Positions 34,250-45,437 are shown, numbered from the stretch's first letter. The stretch: 64,000 bases of DNA from JAXLWB01 sp046328715 (GCA_046328715.1 JAXLWB010000042.1:27491-91490); one strand, 5' to 3'. Numbers and translations: made by a program. The notes: generated by a model not told the origin, from the letters alone.

Positions 34250-35084
34250 TTACATTTTGAATTCTATCGTTGCTGCCAATTTTAGCATTTGTCGCATCGG
34301 ATCGTAGTCGGCGTCAGTGACGGAGCAAACGAGCCACGGGAGTTGCGTAGAGTAACGATGCGCCGGCTGGCCATCGTGCATTGTAGTCAGTTCTGGCGCA
34401 GTTGAGCGCAAGGTTGATTCTAAGGTCGTCGAGGCGACCCAGGGCAACATCGGGCTTGACCGATCGGGGTTCAACCACGTTAACTGGGAGGCGATCTCAG
34501 GTGAATCGACCAGCGCTTGCTCGGAATATGGTGCTATCGATGGCGGCACAATCGGCGGTGTGTCCAGAATCATTTGAATGGAATTGCGATGGCTGCCCGA
34601 TTGGATCGCCTGGTGAAAAGTAATCACCCTTCTCGCCGTTAGAAGCGAGGTAGTAGCGCATGGCTTCGTAACCAGAGAAGGAACCCACTTCGTTAAAGGC
34701 GAAACTGGCATGGTGCAAGTGAGCAAAAGTGTGAAAATTACTGTCAATGTGGACGATCAGATCGGAATAGTAGACGGGACGCTCATCATAAAGTTGGTGC
34801 CCGGAAAGACTGAGCAGCGCAATAACTCAACGGTCGGAAAGCTGGTAATCGATTACGATACACATAGGGCGCGCCACAGATCGCAGCAATCTGAATCTCA
34901 CCCGCATCCAATGCCGGGCATAGCGCTGTGGCCAGTCCAAATCCGCCACAAAGTTGATTAATAACAGCTTCTCGGCCAGATAGGCCAACACGCTACTCCA
35001 AATATAATCTTGATTGGGGGCAATGCAGGAAGTGAAGAAAAGTGAAGTCAAGACTGATAATCCTGAAGGAGCTTCTGCATCCAT
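34250..35084 (-). pseudogene. PhnD-family phosphate/phosphonate binding protein, frameshifted
   Basis: Coding traces in three frames line up with a PhnD-type ABC substrate-binding protein. The frame starting ATG 35084 has F-T-S-C-I-A-P-N-Q-D-Y-I-W-S-S-V-L. The next frame reads V-Y-Y-S-D-L-I-V-H-I-D-S-N-F and F-A-F-N-E-V-G-S-F-S-G-Y-E-A-M-R-Y (near 34700), and a third S-G-S-H-R-N-S-I-Q-M-I-L-D and ends T-D-A-D-Y-D-P-M-R. Normal homologues have D-x-P-V-Y-F-S-D-V-I-V and N-E-x-x-S-x-S-G-Y in one frame. At least two frameshifts, so not functional as shown unless the sequence has indels. Confidence 0.7.
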
Positions 35085-35132
35085 GCTTGCGTATCAGGGT
35101 CAAAAGCTGGAGGTGGAGGTGACTGGCGATAG

Positions 35133-35246
35133 TCAATGGTTAGATGAGTACAATTGTTTGCGAATTTGTGCCGCCATTGCCTGATGTACGTCCGACCACT
35201 CTTCGCCTTCTAAATACGGATCCATCCCTGGGAAGGGTGATGGCAT
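35133..35246 (-). pseudogene. DUF4058 N-terminal fragment
   Basis: M-P-S-P-F-P-G-M-D-P-Y-L-E followed by W-S-D-V-H-Q: the exact start of DUF4058 proteins (normally about 250 residues). The frame ends after 37 residues. Start ATG at 35246. It precedes the PhnD-type remnant on the same strand; no further DUF4058 sequence is seen, so most of the gene is deleted. Confidence 0.65.
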
Positions 35247-35414
35247 GACAAGCTCCTTGTAACTATAGTCCAAAACCGCTCCTATTTCAACGTAAAGTAT
35301 AGTAGGAAAAAGAGCGAAGCTCAATTTGCCAAATGAAGCCATGAAGCCTCTGTTTTTATGATTATGGCTGATTTGGTAGCTGCTTTCGAATAATTTGTGT
35401 ATAATAGTTGCAGT

Positions 35415-35567
35415 ATGCGCTTAACTGTTCCTTCCGCCCTAATACGATATCCCTATACAGAATTTGATGCTCTAATCAAACCTCACTTGTTGCTTTCTCA
35501 AACCACTATTTTTGACTTTAGCCACCTTAATTCGAGTCAAGTAACGAGACTAGCCAGTACTGATTAA
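35415..35567 (+). CDS. short frame with a TATAAT box, unrecognised
   Basis: 50 codons beginning M-R-L-T-V-P-S-A-L-I-R-Y-P-Y. A TATAAT at 35400-35405 lies nine bases before the ATG, which would give a leaderless transcript. No family is recognised; the following sequence has only broken frames (one reads K-H-Y-R-L-V-R-P-D-E-L-S-K-E-D-W near 35930), so it may be the start of another decayed gene. Confidence 0.3.
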   Translation: MRLTVPSALIRYPYTEFDALIKPHLLLSQTTIFDFSHLNSSQVTRLASTD

Positions 35568-36009
35568 TGCAAATAATACGAGAAAACCGTATTGTCGATT
35601 CTGTTTGTAGGCTTCGTTGTTTCTCGCTTCCTCTACAGCCACGGAAAATGCTTTTGTCGCACACCCAGCTAACTTACGATGAAGCGTATTTCGGAATAAA
35701 ATTTTAAAGCAAGCAGGTATTCCTGTGTCGATTGGCTAAAGAACAACCGTTGTGGCTGTCAATGGCTTTGCGTATCTATGAGAGCTACTATGCCGAGTAT
35801 GCAAGTGATACTTGTCATCCAATCATTACCCAGTTCATCACAGAGAAAGTCATTGCATTTTGGGTATTTGAAGTTCTCGTGAAAATCACTTTGCTCTGTG
35901 AAACCGAAAAAACACTACCGCCTCGTTCGTCCTGACGAGTTAAGCAAAGAAGACTGGCTGAAGCAGAAAAATTGACGAGTAACCGTTATGCCCAAACAGC
36001 GGAGACGCA
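35568..36009. other. no intact gene
   Basis: About 440 bases between the short frame and glpA. Several short plus-strand frames have coding look but no match that I recognise. Probably decayed sequence. Confidence 0.4.
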
Positions 36010-37763
<1,754 letters not shown>

Positions 37764-38222
37764 ATGAACGTCAAATTGCTCTTTGACCACGCTGCAAAAG
37801 ACTATGACCGCACTCGCCGTCAGTACATCGCCTGCTTTGATGATTTCTACGGCACTGCGTTGGATCTGGTTCCTTACCCCGGCGATGCGGTGTTTCGCGT
37901 GTTGGATTTGGGTGCTGGCACTGGGTTACTCTCTGCACTCTTACTGACAGCTTTCCCGAATGCACAGTTGACGCTGGCGGATATTTCCACCGGCATGTTG
38001 GAGAAGGCACGCCAACGTTTTGCTGAGCGTAATGATATTACTTACCAGACGGTCGATTTTATCGAACAACCGTTGAGTGGACAGTACGATCTCGTGATTT
38101 CAGCATTGGCGCTGCATCATACGCCGCCAGAACTTTTGAAAAGTGTTTTCACAAAGGTCTATACCAGACAACCGGGCGGGTTGCTTTACCAACGCTGATC
38201 AAGCCTTGGGTACGACGCCGGA
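37764..38222 (+). pseudogene. class I SAM methyltransferase, frameshifted and truncated
   Basis: A methyltransferase with V-L-D-L-G-A-G-T-G-L-L near 45 and D-L-V-I-S-A-L-A-L-H-H near 112. The frame from 37764 stops at 38198, but the -1 frame continues G-C-F-T-N-A-D-Q-A-L-G-T-T-P-D, the normal family continuation. So one indel in the run ccgggcgggttg broke it. After about 38222 the match ends and the sequence becomes the other strand's nucleotidyltransferase gene; the expected last 70 or so residues are missing. Confidence 0.7.
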
Positions 38223-38532
38223 CAAATATACGTTGCTTGGGAATAAAGATATCTACTTTGAACATCGTTGCCAAGTGAATCAGGTTGAAACTGCTTTGAA
38301 AAACAATGGCATCGACAATGGAAGCGATTGAAATATAAAAGGATGGCTGCAGAAGTTGCACCAAGGGTGCTACATGCTCCAGGCGAATATCCGCAACCAG
38401 ATCACTGTCTAGCGTAGTACGCGCAACACCATGCAAGGTACTGGCTAATGAACCACCAATAACATAGTCAATATCAAGAGTTTCAAGAGCATCAATGACT
38501 TGTAGGGTCACATCAATGTTATCAACGGTCAT
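38149..38532 (-). pseudogene. nucleotidyltransferase-fold protein, 3' truncated
   Basis: The start of a family resembling AbiEii-like/DUF6036 nucleotidyltransferases: I-D-Y-V-I-G-G-S-L-A-S-T-L-H-G-V, T-T-L-D-S-D-L-V-A-D, and F-N-L-I-H-L-A-T-M-F-K-V-D-I-F-I near 95-110. From about 38222 downward the frame runs through the antisense of the methyltransferase, so the true 3' part is lost. Starts at ATG 38532 (or 38541), overlapping the end of the 85-residue gene at 38522. Those two form the usual gene pair. Confidence 0.6.
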
Positions 38533-38779
38533 AGGGTCCATAGACAGTGCTAGCAAGTTCTGGTCCAAGCAAAAGATCTGCCATGCGGCGGCGCAACTCT
38601 GCATCATCCGCATTTGGATGACGCTGTTTTAGCCCTGCCATCAACAGCATTTTCATCCGCCTATTGAGTTGCTCCATCATTTCAATTTTGCGCCAGGGGG
38701 GAGCAGCCCGCAATAATTCAATTAATTTCGCCTCTGCCTCTGGCGTTGTGTCAGAAAACAAGATAGACATATTAGCCAT
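38522..38779 (-). CDS. 85-residue partner of the nucleotidyltransferase
   Basis: A small soluble helical protein (L-I-E-L-L-R-A-A-P-P-W-R-K-I-E-M near 20-35, R-R-R-M-A-D-L-L-L-G-P-E near 65). Proteins of this type with Arg-rich helices often precede a nucleotidyltransferase gene in Chloroflexota and cyanobacteria; the pair may be toxin-antitoxin-like, which is inference. ATG at 38779 or 38770. Overlaps the downstream start by about 10-20 bases. Confidence 0.6.
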   Translation of the reverse strand: MANMSILFSDTTPEAEAKLIELLRAAPPWRKIEMMEQLNRRMKMLLMAGLKQRHPNADDAELRRRMADLLLGPELASTVYGPYDR

Positions 38780-38799
38780 TGTATCGTGAGGAACTCGTC

Positions 38800-40017
38800 A
38801 TGACAACCCCACTTACTTCTCAAACTGCAATCGAAACCATCCAACAGACACCCGTTTACCAAAGCGTTCTCGGCGGCGCAACGGATCTTCAGAGCAAGGC
38901 GATCACCGAGGGCAACATTAACCTGCTCTTCCGTGTCAACAGCGCCGCCGATCCGATTGGCAAGTCGGTGCTGGTCAAACAGGCACTCGACCATTCCTGG
39001 CGCTACCCGGACTTCAAGCTGCCGGAGAGTCGGCAAGCCATCGAGTACGGCGTATTGGCGTTGGAAGCCCGCTACTGTCCCGAACAGGCAGTCAAAGTCT
39101 ACCACTACGATCAGGTGAATCACATACTCGTGCTTGAAGACCTCAACCAGCATCTGGTCATGCGCGAAGGGATGATGCAGCAGCAACGCTATCCGTTAGT
39201 CGCCAAACATGTTGGCAACTTTGCAGCCCGCACCCTCTTTTACACCTCAGACTTCTATCTCTCCTCTGCCGAAAAGAAGGCGATGGTGCCCCAATTTCTC
39301 AATCCGGTGCTCTGTAAATTGCAGGAGGATCTGGTCTTCACTCAACCCTGCATTCGCCACCCCAGCAACCGTTGGACGCCAGGACTGGAACCCCAGATCG
39401 AAGCCATCTACGCCGACGACGAGATCTACGCTGACATGCTCTTCCTCAAAGAGCAGTACATGACCAATGCCCAAGCACTGTTGCATAACGACCTACACAC
39501 CGGCTCAATCATGCTCAATCAGCACGAAACCAAGATGATCGACCCCGAGTTTGCCTTCTTTGGGCCGATCGCACACGACGTCGGCTCTTATTTGGCCAAC
39601 CTGGCGCTTGGCTATGCTGCACAGGAGGCACACGGCAAGGAGCCAGCCGCCCGCACTGCCTATCGTGCCTGGATTGCAGAAAGTTTTGTCGAAACCTGGA
39701 ACATCTTCCACGATGAATTTATGCGACTGTGGGAAGATGAGGGAATTCAAGGGGAATGGGAGTCGAGCCGCTTCCGCAAGCGCTACATGGCTCAGTTGTT
39801 GCAAAACGTGGCTGCCTTTGGCTGTGCCGAAATGTTACGACGCCTGATCGGTCTGGCCTGGGTGCAGGATTTTACCAGCATCCCGGACCAACGTGAGCGA
39901 GCCAACGCAGAAAGCATCGGCATTAACATTGCAATCAATTGGCTCAAGCACCGCCAAGCTGTGAACAAGATCGAGGATCTGGCAGCGATGATGACAGAGG
40001 CCAAGTCGAGTTTGTGA
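38800..40017 (+). CDS. mtnK: methylthioribose kinase
   Basis: Phosphorylates 5-methylthioribose in methionine salvage. 405 residues from ATG 38800 (GAGG nine bases upstream). Kinase motifs: E-G-N-I-N-L-L-F-R-V near 35, L-L-H-N-D-L-H-T-G-S-I (catalytic loop, about 232) and I-D-P-E-F-A-F-F-G-P (about 254). Length fits the family. The usual partner mtnA is not in the window; the next gene overlaps its stop region. Confidence 0.92.
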   Translation: MTTPLTSQTAIETIQQTPVYQSVLGGATDLQSKAITEGNINLLFRVNSAADPIGKSVLVKQALDHSWRYPDFKLPESRQAIEYGVLALEARYCPEQAVKVYHYDQVNHILVLEDLNQHLVMREGMMQQQRYPLVAKHVGNFAARTLFYTSDFYLSSAEKKAMVPQFLNPVLCKLQEDLVFTQPCIRHPSNRWTPGLEPQIEAIYADDEIYADMLFLKEQYMTNAQALLHNDLHTGSIMLNQHETKMIDPEFAFFGPIAHDVGSYLANLALGYAAQEAHGKEPAARTAYRAWIAESFVETWNIFHDEFMRLWEDEGIQGEWESSRFRKRYMAQLLQNVAAFGCAEMLRRLIGLAWVQDFTSIPDQRERANAESIGINIAINWLKHRQAVNKIEDLAAMMTEAKSSL

Positions 40018-40019
40018 AC

Positions 40020-40784
40020 ATGGTTGGCCTACCTGCAAACGTAACCGAGATGCTGAATCTCATCCTCACCCAGATCCAGCGCATATTGGATCAGAATTTC
40101 CTCGGCTTATATCTGCGTGGTTCCCTGGCACTGGGCGACTTTATCTCGGAGACCAGCGACATCGACCTGTTGGCCGTGACCGAGCAGCGGGTCGATGAGG
40201 CAACCTTTGCCCGTTTGGCAGAGATGCACAAACAACTTGATCAGCTTCCCCATCCCTTCGCCAAACGGATCGAAATCGCCTATATCGACGCTGCGTCACT
40301 CCGTCGTTATCAGCCTGGGCAGCGCCATCCGACCCTGGGCCAGAGCGAAAAACTGGCTTGGCGCGAACACCAAAGCAATTGGATTGTGGAACGTTGGGCC
40401 GTGCGTGAACATGGGATTCGGTTGTTCGGCCCTGATCCAAAAACGCTGATTGATCCGGTCTCTACCGAACAATGGGTCGAGGCAGTGCGCAGCCGTTTGC
40501 AGGATTGGGTCGATTGGGCCAACCAGTCCGACGATCCCGATTGGCAGTTGCCGCGCAGCCACAAAGCCTACGCCGTCGAGACAATCTGCCGCATTCTTTG
40601 CACCCTGACAACGCAGCAATTGCCTAGCAAACGTCAGGCTGTGGCGTGGGCCAAACAGACATTGCCTGACCCCTGGCGTTCCATCATCGTGCGTGCAGAG
40701 GCATGGCGTAACGATCCCACCGTAGATGCAAACTTTGCCGAAGAGGTGCGCAGATTCATCTTACGAGCACCTGCATTGGCATAA
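40020..40784 (+). CDS. nucleotidyltransferase (aminoglycoside adenylyltransferase-like)
   Basis: A 254-residue protein with the Pol-beta-type signature G-S-L-A-L-G-D-F-I-S-E-T-S-D-I-D-L near residues 34-50, followed by a helical C-terminal domain like DUF4111 in ANT(3'')/AadA enzymes. Aminoglycoside adenylyltransferases are the nearest characterised relatives, but the substrate is not certain. Start ATG 40020 (or GTG 40014 in frame, which overlaps the mtnK stop). Coupled to mtnK by position. Confidence 0.75.
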   Translation: MVGLPANVTEMLNLILTQIQRILDQNFLGLYLRGSLALGDFISETSDIDLLAVTEQRVDEATFARLAEMHKQLDQLPHPFAKRIEIAYIDAASLRRYQPGQRHPTLGQSEKLAWREHQSNWIVERWAVREHGIRLFGPDPKTLIDPVSTEQWVEAVRSRLQDWVDWANQSDDPDWQLPRSHKAYAVETICRILCTLTTQQLPSKRQAVAWAKQTLPDPWRSIIVRAEAWRNDPTVDANFAEEVRRFILRAPALA

Positions 40785-40795
40785 GGTGGACTCGA

Positions 40796-41938
40796 TTAAC
40801 CTTCAAACATCAACATCAGATAGGCGAAAAACAAGAGAAGGTGTACCGCTCCCAGCAAGACGTTCGTCCGAACATTAGAAAAGGTAATTGTACTGAGCGC
40901 CAATAGTAACAAAAGCAGAATCGTATTAACCGTGCTCAGCCCCAGGAAGATCGTCTTTCCCGTGATTAAACCAATGATCAAAACTGCCGGGATGGTCAGG
41001 CCAATCGTTGCCAAAACAGAGCCCAACAGGATGTTCACAGAGCGCTGTAATTGGTTATGGATGGCTGCCCGAACTGCGCTCAGCGCTTCGGGTGAAAGAA
41101 TGAGGACTGCGACCAAGAAACCACTGAATGCTTCGGGTGCCCCTAAAACACGCGTACCATATTCCAGCGGTACGGCAAGCTGTTTGGCCAGGATGATCAA
41201 AGGCAGAATATAGAGCACGAGAAAAACGGCATGATACCCTATGGACTGGACTTCATGCTCGCCATGAAGCTGGTCGTCGTCATGATCAGCATGAGGCGAG
41301 ATGAAGTATTCTCGGTGACGGCTGGTTTGCACAGCCAGAAAGATGCCATAGATGCTCACCGACATCAGACTGGTAAAGATGCTCTGAAACGGTGAAAGGG
41401 TAGGACCACTCGTCGTTGTGGTAAAATTCGGCAGCACCAACCCCAGAACGGCAAGCGGGATAATCAAGGCTAGATAGGCATTGGCTCCTTGCAGATTATG
41501 GGTTTGTTCATGATGCTTCAAACTGCCGAATAAGAGGGCAATCCCAGTCATTCCCCCCAACAGCGCCATCACGACCGAGAACATGGTGTCGCGTGCGACT
41601 GCAGGTTTGCCCTCGCCAGTCAGCATCACCGCAGAGATCATCATCACTTCGACGCCGATCACGGAAAGTGTTAAAATCAGCGTTCCTAAAGGCTCGCCTA
41701 AGATGATAGCCAGACTTTCTGCATGGCGCACAATCGCAAAGGCTGATAGTAAAATTACGACAAACAACAAAATCAAAACCAGAGCAAACCAGACTGGATT
41801 TGATAGATCTGCCAACCAACTCTTACCGAAGAGAAGAAACAGAACAGTTGTCACGGCGCTGGCGAGCAATGTCCACTCCTGGCGTATCATGCCAGAAGTG
41901 TGTCCTTGTTGGTCAAACGTGGTGATTTCTGTATTCAT
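40796..41938 (-). CDS. ChaA-type calcium/proton antiporter
   Basis: A 380-residue antiporter with about 11 helices and two Ca2+/cation-exchange repeats. The ion-binding helices are G-E-P-L-G-T-L-I-L-T-L-S-V-I-G-V-E-V (about 80) and L-I-L-S-P-E-A-L-S-A-V (about 280). A His/Asp-rich loop (H-A-D-H-D-D-D-Q-L-H-G-E-H) is on the soluble side and may bind metal. ATG 41938; in-frame codons further upstream are not preferred. The gene stands alone between two plus-strand sets. Confidence 0.85.
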   Translation of the reverse strand: MNTEITTFDQQGHTSGMIRQEWTLLASAVTTVLFLLFGKSWLADLSNPVWFALVLILLFVVILLSAFAIVRHAESLAIILGEPLGTLILTLSVIGVEVMMISAVMLTGEGKPAVARDTMFSVVMALLGGMTGIALLFGSLKHHEQTHNLQGANAYLALIIPLAVLGLVLPNFTTTTSGPTLSPFQSIFTSLMSVSIYGIFLAVQTSRHREYFISPHADHDDDQLHGEHEVQSIGYHAVFLVLYILPLIILAKQLAVPLEYGTRVLGAPEAFSGFLVAVLILSPEALSAVRAAIHNQLQRSVNILLGSVLATIGLTIPAVLIIGLITGKTIFLGLSTVNTILLLLLLALSTITFSNVRTNVLLGAVHLLLFFAYLMLMFEG

Positions 41939-42084
41939 GGGCGAGAGTCTACTAGAGAAATAGGATCTGCACAAGAGCGGCAGCTTACTTTCCTGCACCG
42001 AAAAACAGCTTCCGGGAAGGCTAGCCGGATCAAATTTTATCCTCGGACGGACCCTTCCCGGAAGAGAATCAATAGGAACCAACT

Positions 42085-42645
42085 GTGACCAAACCCATCA
42101 CCATTGTTGCCCTGGGTGGCAGCATGCGTCAACGATCTTTTACCCGCGCCGCACTGCAAACCGCCTTGTCGATTGCCGCCGCACAGGGTGCGGACACTGA
42201 ACTGCTCGATGTACGGACGCTGGCTTTGCCAATGTATCAACCGGGTTTTGCGATTGCCGACTACCCTGCCGAAAGCCAAGCAGGGATTCATCAGCTTTTG
42301 AATGGCTGTCGCCGTGCTTCGGCGATGATTTGGGCCTCCCCGACTTATCACGGCACGCTCAGCGGCGTGGTAAAGAATGCGATTGACTTTATCGACTTCA
42401 TGTCCAATGATACACCTTCTTATCTGGCCGGACGGGCGATCGGCTTGATCTCGGTCAACGATTCGACCACTTTCACAGCAATGATGCATTGTGTACACGA
42501 GTTGCGCGGTTGGCTGGCCCCAACCCAGGTCGAGGTCAATCGTAACGATTTCAATGAGGATCTGAGCGTGAGCAATGAGCGTGTCCAGAAGCGGCTGGCT
42601 CGCTTAGTGGATGAACTTGTAAGCTTTGCAAGGGCAAATCAGTGA
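42085..42645 (+). CDS. NADPH-dependent FMN reductase family protein
   Basis: A 186-residue flavodoxin-like protein with G-G-S-M-R-Q-R-S-F near residue 11 (phosphate loop) and A-S-P-T-Y-H-G-T-L-S near 84 (flavin loop). The family reduces FMN, azo compounds, quinones or metals. GTG start at 42085, with AGGA 8 bases upstream. Its stop overlaps the next gene's GTG start (GTGA), so they are translationally coupled. Confidence 0.85.
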   Translation: MTKPITIVALGGSMRQRSFTRAALQTALSIAAAQGADTELLDVRTLALPMYQPGFAIADYPAESQAGIHQLLNGCRRASAMIWASPTYHGTLSGVVKNAIDFIDFMSNDTPSYLAGRAIGLISVNDSTTFTAMMHCVHELRGWLAPTQVEVNRNDFNEDLSVSNERVQKRLARLVDELVSFARANQ

Positions 42646-43610
42646 ATTGGCAGGCACTATTGTCTCCGCTTCTCCATTACCTTGTCACTCAGCGCCCCCC
42701 GCAAGACGGTACGTGGCGGGAATGGCAGATCCAGCCGATTGCGGGTGGCTGGAACAATCTGCTCTACCGGGCAACGGGCGAGGCAGGTGACTTGGCCATC
42801 AAGTTCACCGTGCGCGATGACCGCGACCGCGCCGGGCGTGAATACAACGCACTTTGTGCCTTACAGCAGGCTGGACTTGATCTCGCACCGCAGCCGATTC
42901 TGTTGGATCGTACCAGCTTTGCTCAGCCAGTGGTGGTGCAAAGCTGGCTGCCTGGCGAAGTCAGCGACCGCGTTCCAACCGAGGATAGAGAGTGGCAACA
43001 TTGGGTGTATCACTTGCTTGCCATTCATTCGCTCACCCCGCAAAACAGTATCATTGCACTTGAGCGTGGCGTCATCACTGCCTACACGGTGCAGGAATCG
43101 TTCGCCCTCGTTGCGGAACAGCTTGCGCACATTCCCAGCGATGCGCAACCCAGCGAACTAAAGCATCGCTATCACCAAATGCAGCAAAGTAATTTCCCCA
43201 CTTGGGCACCGGCTCCCAGCACCCTTTGCCGGGTAGATAGCAACCTGCTCAACTTTGTACGCCAGCCCAATCGCTGGTTGTCGGTTGATTGGGAAAACAG
43301 CGGCTGGGGCGATCCAGCCTTTGAGCTCGCTGATCTGATCACCCATGTGGCTAACCGTGCCGTACCCCAAACACGCTGGCAATGGCTGATCGACGCCTAT
43401 GCCGTCCAGTCAAAGGACGCTGAACTGGTTCTGCGCATCCAAACTCACCGCAAGATTCGGCTCCTTTGGTATGCGGCCCGCCTTTACCGCTATCTCTACG
43501 AAATGCCGCGCGGCTTGGATCAGCGGTTGGCCAAGTTGCCTGAGGGCTGGCAGGCGGATATTCAGGCAAAATACGAAGCCTATCTTGAACTTTCCGCCCA
43601 GGTCTTGTAG
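42642..43610 (+). CDS. phosphotransferase (aminoglycoside/choline kinase-like)
   Basis: A 322-residue protein-kinase-fold small-molecule kinase: A-I-K-F-T near 51 (ATP lysine), V-Q-S-W-L-P-G near 99, catalytic loop L-C-R-V-D-S-N-L-L-N and W-E-N-S-G-W-G-D-P. The usual H-G-D-x-x-x-x-N is C-R-V-D-S-N-L-L-N here: the Asp and Asn remain but the His-Gly are changed. Substrate unknown (sugar, choline, or other). Start GTG 42642 overlaps the FMN reductase stop by four bases. Confidence 0.75.
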   Translation: MNWQALLSPLLHYLVTQRPPQDGTWREWQIQPIAGGWNNLLYRATGEAGDLAIKFTVRDDRDRAGREYNALCALQQAGLDLAPQPILLDRTSFAQPVVVQSWLPGEVSDRVPTEDREWQHWVYHLLAIHSLTPQNSIIALERGVITAYTVQESFALVAEQLAHIPSDAQPSELKHRYHQMQQSNFPTWAPAPSTLCRVDSNLLNFVRQPNRWLSVDWENSGWGDPAFELADLITHVANRAVPQTRWQWLIDAYAVQSKDAELVLRIQTHRKIRLLWYAARLYRYLYEMPRGLDQRLAKLPEGWQADIQAKYEAYLELSAQVL

Positions 43611-43658
43611 GATTCAAGAAATCATTTCTGTCTCCTCACCATTCGACTGGCTATACCT

Positions 43659-44918
43659 ATGAACGTAGATTTGCAGTACGCCCAACAACTCGACGCTCAA
43701 GACGAACTCGCACACTTTCGCCATCAATTTCTCATCAGCGATCCTGATCTCATCTACCTCGACGGCAACTCGTTGGGACGACTGCCCAAAGCCGCCGTCA
43801 CTCACATCGACGATCTGGTCCATCGCCAATGGGGAGATCGGTTGATCCGCAGTTGGAACGAAGGCTGGTTCGAACTGCCCGAGCGCATTGGCGGCAAGAT
43901 TGCGCAACTGATCGGCGCGCGGCCAAATGAGGTGATCGTAGCCGATTCGACCTCAGTCAACTTTTTCAAACTCGTCGTTACCGCCCTGCGCGCTCAGGCG
44001 GGACGTACAGAAATCATCAGCGACGCCCAGAACTTCCCCTCCGATCTATACATCGCACAAGGGGTTATTGAGTTACTGGGTAATACCCAATTACAAGTTA
44101 CTCATTCCTCAGACGACATTCATGGTGCAGAGCCAGAAATTAAGCGCAAACTCAACGACAAAACTGCACTGCTCACCCTTTCACACACACTGTTCAAGAG
44201 CGGCTATGTATACGACATGGCTGAATTGACCGCCGCCGCCCATGCTGCGGGGGCCTTGGTCTTGTGGGATCTCTCTCACTCTGTGGGGGCGGTGCCGGTG
44301 GATCTCAATGGCTGCAATGTCGATCTGGCAGTGGGCTGCTCGTACAAATATTTGAACGGAGGACCGGGCGCACCTGCTTTTCTCTATATCCGCCGCGATT
44401 TGCAGGAAAAACTGAGCAATCCCATCTCCGGCTGGATGGGGCAGCGCAATCTGTTTGATCTGGCACTGCAATACACACCAACCTCTGGCCTGCGTCATTT
44501 TCTCACGGGAACTGCGCCGATCCTCTCCTTGGCACCCATTGAAGCAGGGGTTGATTTGTTGCTTGAGGCGGGCATGGAACGTCTGCGAGCAAAGTCCGTT
44601 GCACAAACTGAGTATCTGATTGGGCTGTGGGAGGCGATCTTGCAGCCTCTAGGCTTTACCTTAAACTCGCCGAGGGACGCTGCGCAACGTGGTTCGCATG
44701 TTTCGCTCGGTCATGCAGAAGGGTTGCGCATCGATCTTGCGCTGATCCATGACATGAAGGTATTGCCCGACTTTCGCCGCCCCGATAACATTCGCATCGG
44801 CATCGCGCCGATCTATACATCCTTTGTTGATATCCATACCGCCATCATGCGTATGAAGCAGGTGGTAGAAGAGAAAATTTACGAGAAGTATCCAAAAGAA
44901 GCACCGAAAGTGACATGA
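43659..44918 (+). CDS. kynU: kynureninase
   Basis: PLP enzyme of 419 residues that cleaves kynurenine to anthranilate and alanine in tryptophan degradation. L-D-G-N-S-L-G-R-L-P near residue 34 is the family hallmark; the PLP lysine lies in G-C-S-Y-K-Y-L-N-G-G-P-G near 229; W-D-L-S-H-S-V-G-A near 205 binds PLP. Length is normal. Followed by an AsnC-domain protein and a cupin, which may be a small set for tryptophan or aromatic catabolism, although kynA and kynB are absent. Confidence 0.93.
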   Translation: MNVDLQYAQQLDAQDELAHFRHQFLISDPDLIYLDGNSLGRLPKAAVTHIDDLVHRQWGDRLIRSWNEGWFELPERIGGKIAQLIGARPNEVIVADSTSVNFFKLVVTALRAQAGRTEIISDAQNFPSDLYIAQGVIELLGNTQLQVTHSSDDIHGAEPEIKRKLNDKTALLTLSHTLFKSGYVYDMAELTAAAHAAGALVLWDLSHSVGAVPVDLNGCNVDLAVGCSYKYLNGGPGAPAFLYIRRDLQEKLSNPISGWMGQRNLFDLALQYTPTSGLRHFLTGTAPILSLAPIEAGVDLLLEAGMERLRAKSVAQTEYLIGLWEAILQPLGFTLNSPRDAAQRGSHVSLGHAEGLRIDLALIHDMKVLPDFRRPDNIRIGIAPIYTSFVDIHTAIMRMKQVVEEKIYEKYPKEAPKVT

Positions 44919-45037
44919 GGAGTGAAACGTGATCCGTGATGCGTGAAGTACAGAGGAACTCGACTCTCCGCTTGGCGATCGCCGAATGGAGACGATCAAC
45001 AGTTCACGCATCACGTTTCACTCCTCACGTCTCACCA
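44915..45037. repeat. word hairpin W12 (gtgaaacgtgatgcgtga words)
   Basis: Left arm gaggagtgaaacgtgatccg and tgatgcgtgaa; right arm ttcacgcatcacgtttcact and cctcac. Between kynU and the AsnC-domain gene; overlaps the kynU stop. Confidence 0.8.
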
Positions 45038-45066
45038 TTCCGATTCTATGTAAAGGAGTAACATCT

Positions 45067-45348
45067 ATGGTTTCCTCAATTGTCCTCATCAACTGCGAAC
45101 GGGACAAGATCAACAGCGTAGCAGAACAGTTGACTGCACTGAAAGGCATTACCGAAGTTTTTTCGATCGCAGGGCGCTATGACTTGGTGGCCGTATTACG
45201 CGTTCCCGACAACGAAGCGCTCGCCGATCTGGTGACCAGCCAAATGTTGCAGGTCAACGGCATCGTTCATTCCGAAACACTGATCGCGTTCAAAGTCTAC
45301 TCGCGCCACGACTTGGAGCGTATGTTTGAAATTGGGGTAGAAGGGTAA
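45067..45348 (+). CDS. stand-alone Lrp/AsnC ligand-binding domain
   Basis: 93 residues matching only the C-terminal RAM (AsnC_trans_reg) domain of Lrp/AsnC regulators: I-V-L-I-N-C-E-R near 5, G-I-T-E-V-F-S-I-A-G-R-Y-D near 28, and V-H-S-E-T-L-I-A-F. No helix-turn-helix. Such RAM proteins bind amino acids and assemble as ring oligomers. ATG 45067 with AAAGGAGT before it. Next to kynU, so a tryptophan-related ligand is plausible (inference). Confidence 0.85.
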   Translation: MVSSIVLINCERDKINSVAEQLTALKGITEVFSIAGRYDLVAVLRVPDNEALADLVTSQMLQVNGIVHSETLIAFKVYSRHDLERMFEIGVEG

Positions 45349-45349
45349 T

Positions 45350-45427
45350 GAATTGCGAATTAAGAATTGCAAATTGCGAGTAGAGCGTGTTCGATTCGCC
45401 ATTTGTTACTCGCAATTCGCAATTTAC
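45350..45427. repeat. word hairpin W13 (aattgcgaattaag words)
   Basis: Left arm aattgcgaattaagaattgc, right arm cgcaattcgcaatttac. Between the AsnC-domain and cupin genes. Confidence 0.8.
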
Positions 45428-45437
45428 AGGAGTTACT

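Noticed and set aside
41939..42082. N-terminal extension of the ChaA-type antiporter
   Set aside because: The added 48 residues have no family match; the ATG at 41938 fits the family's short N-terminus.
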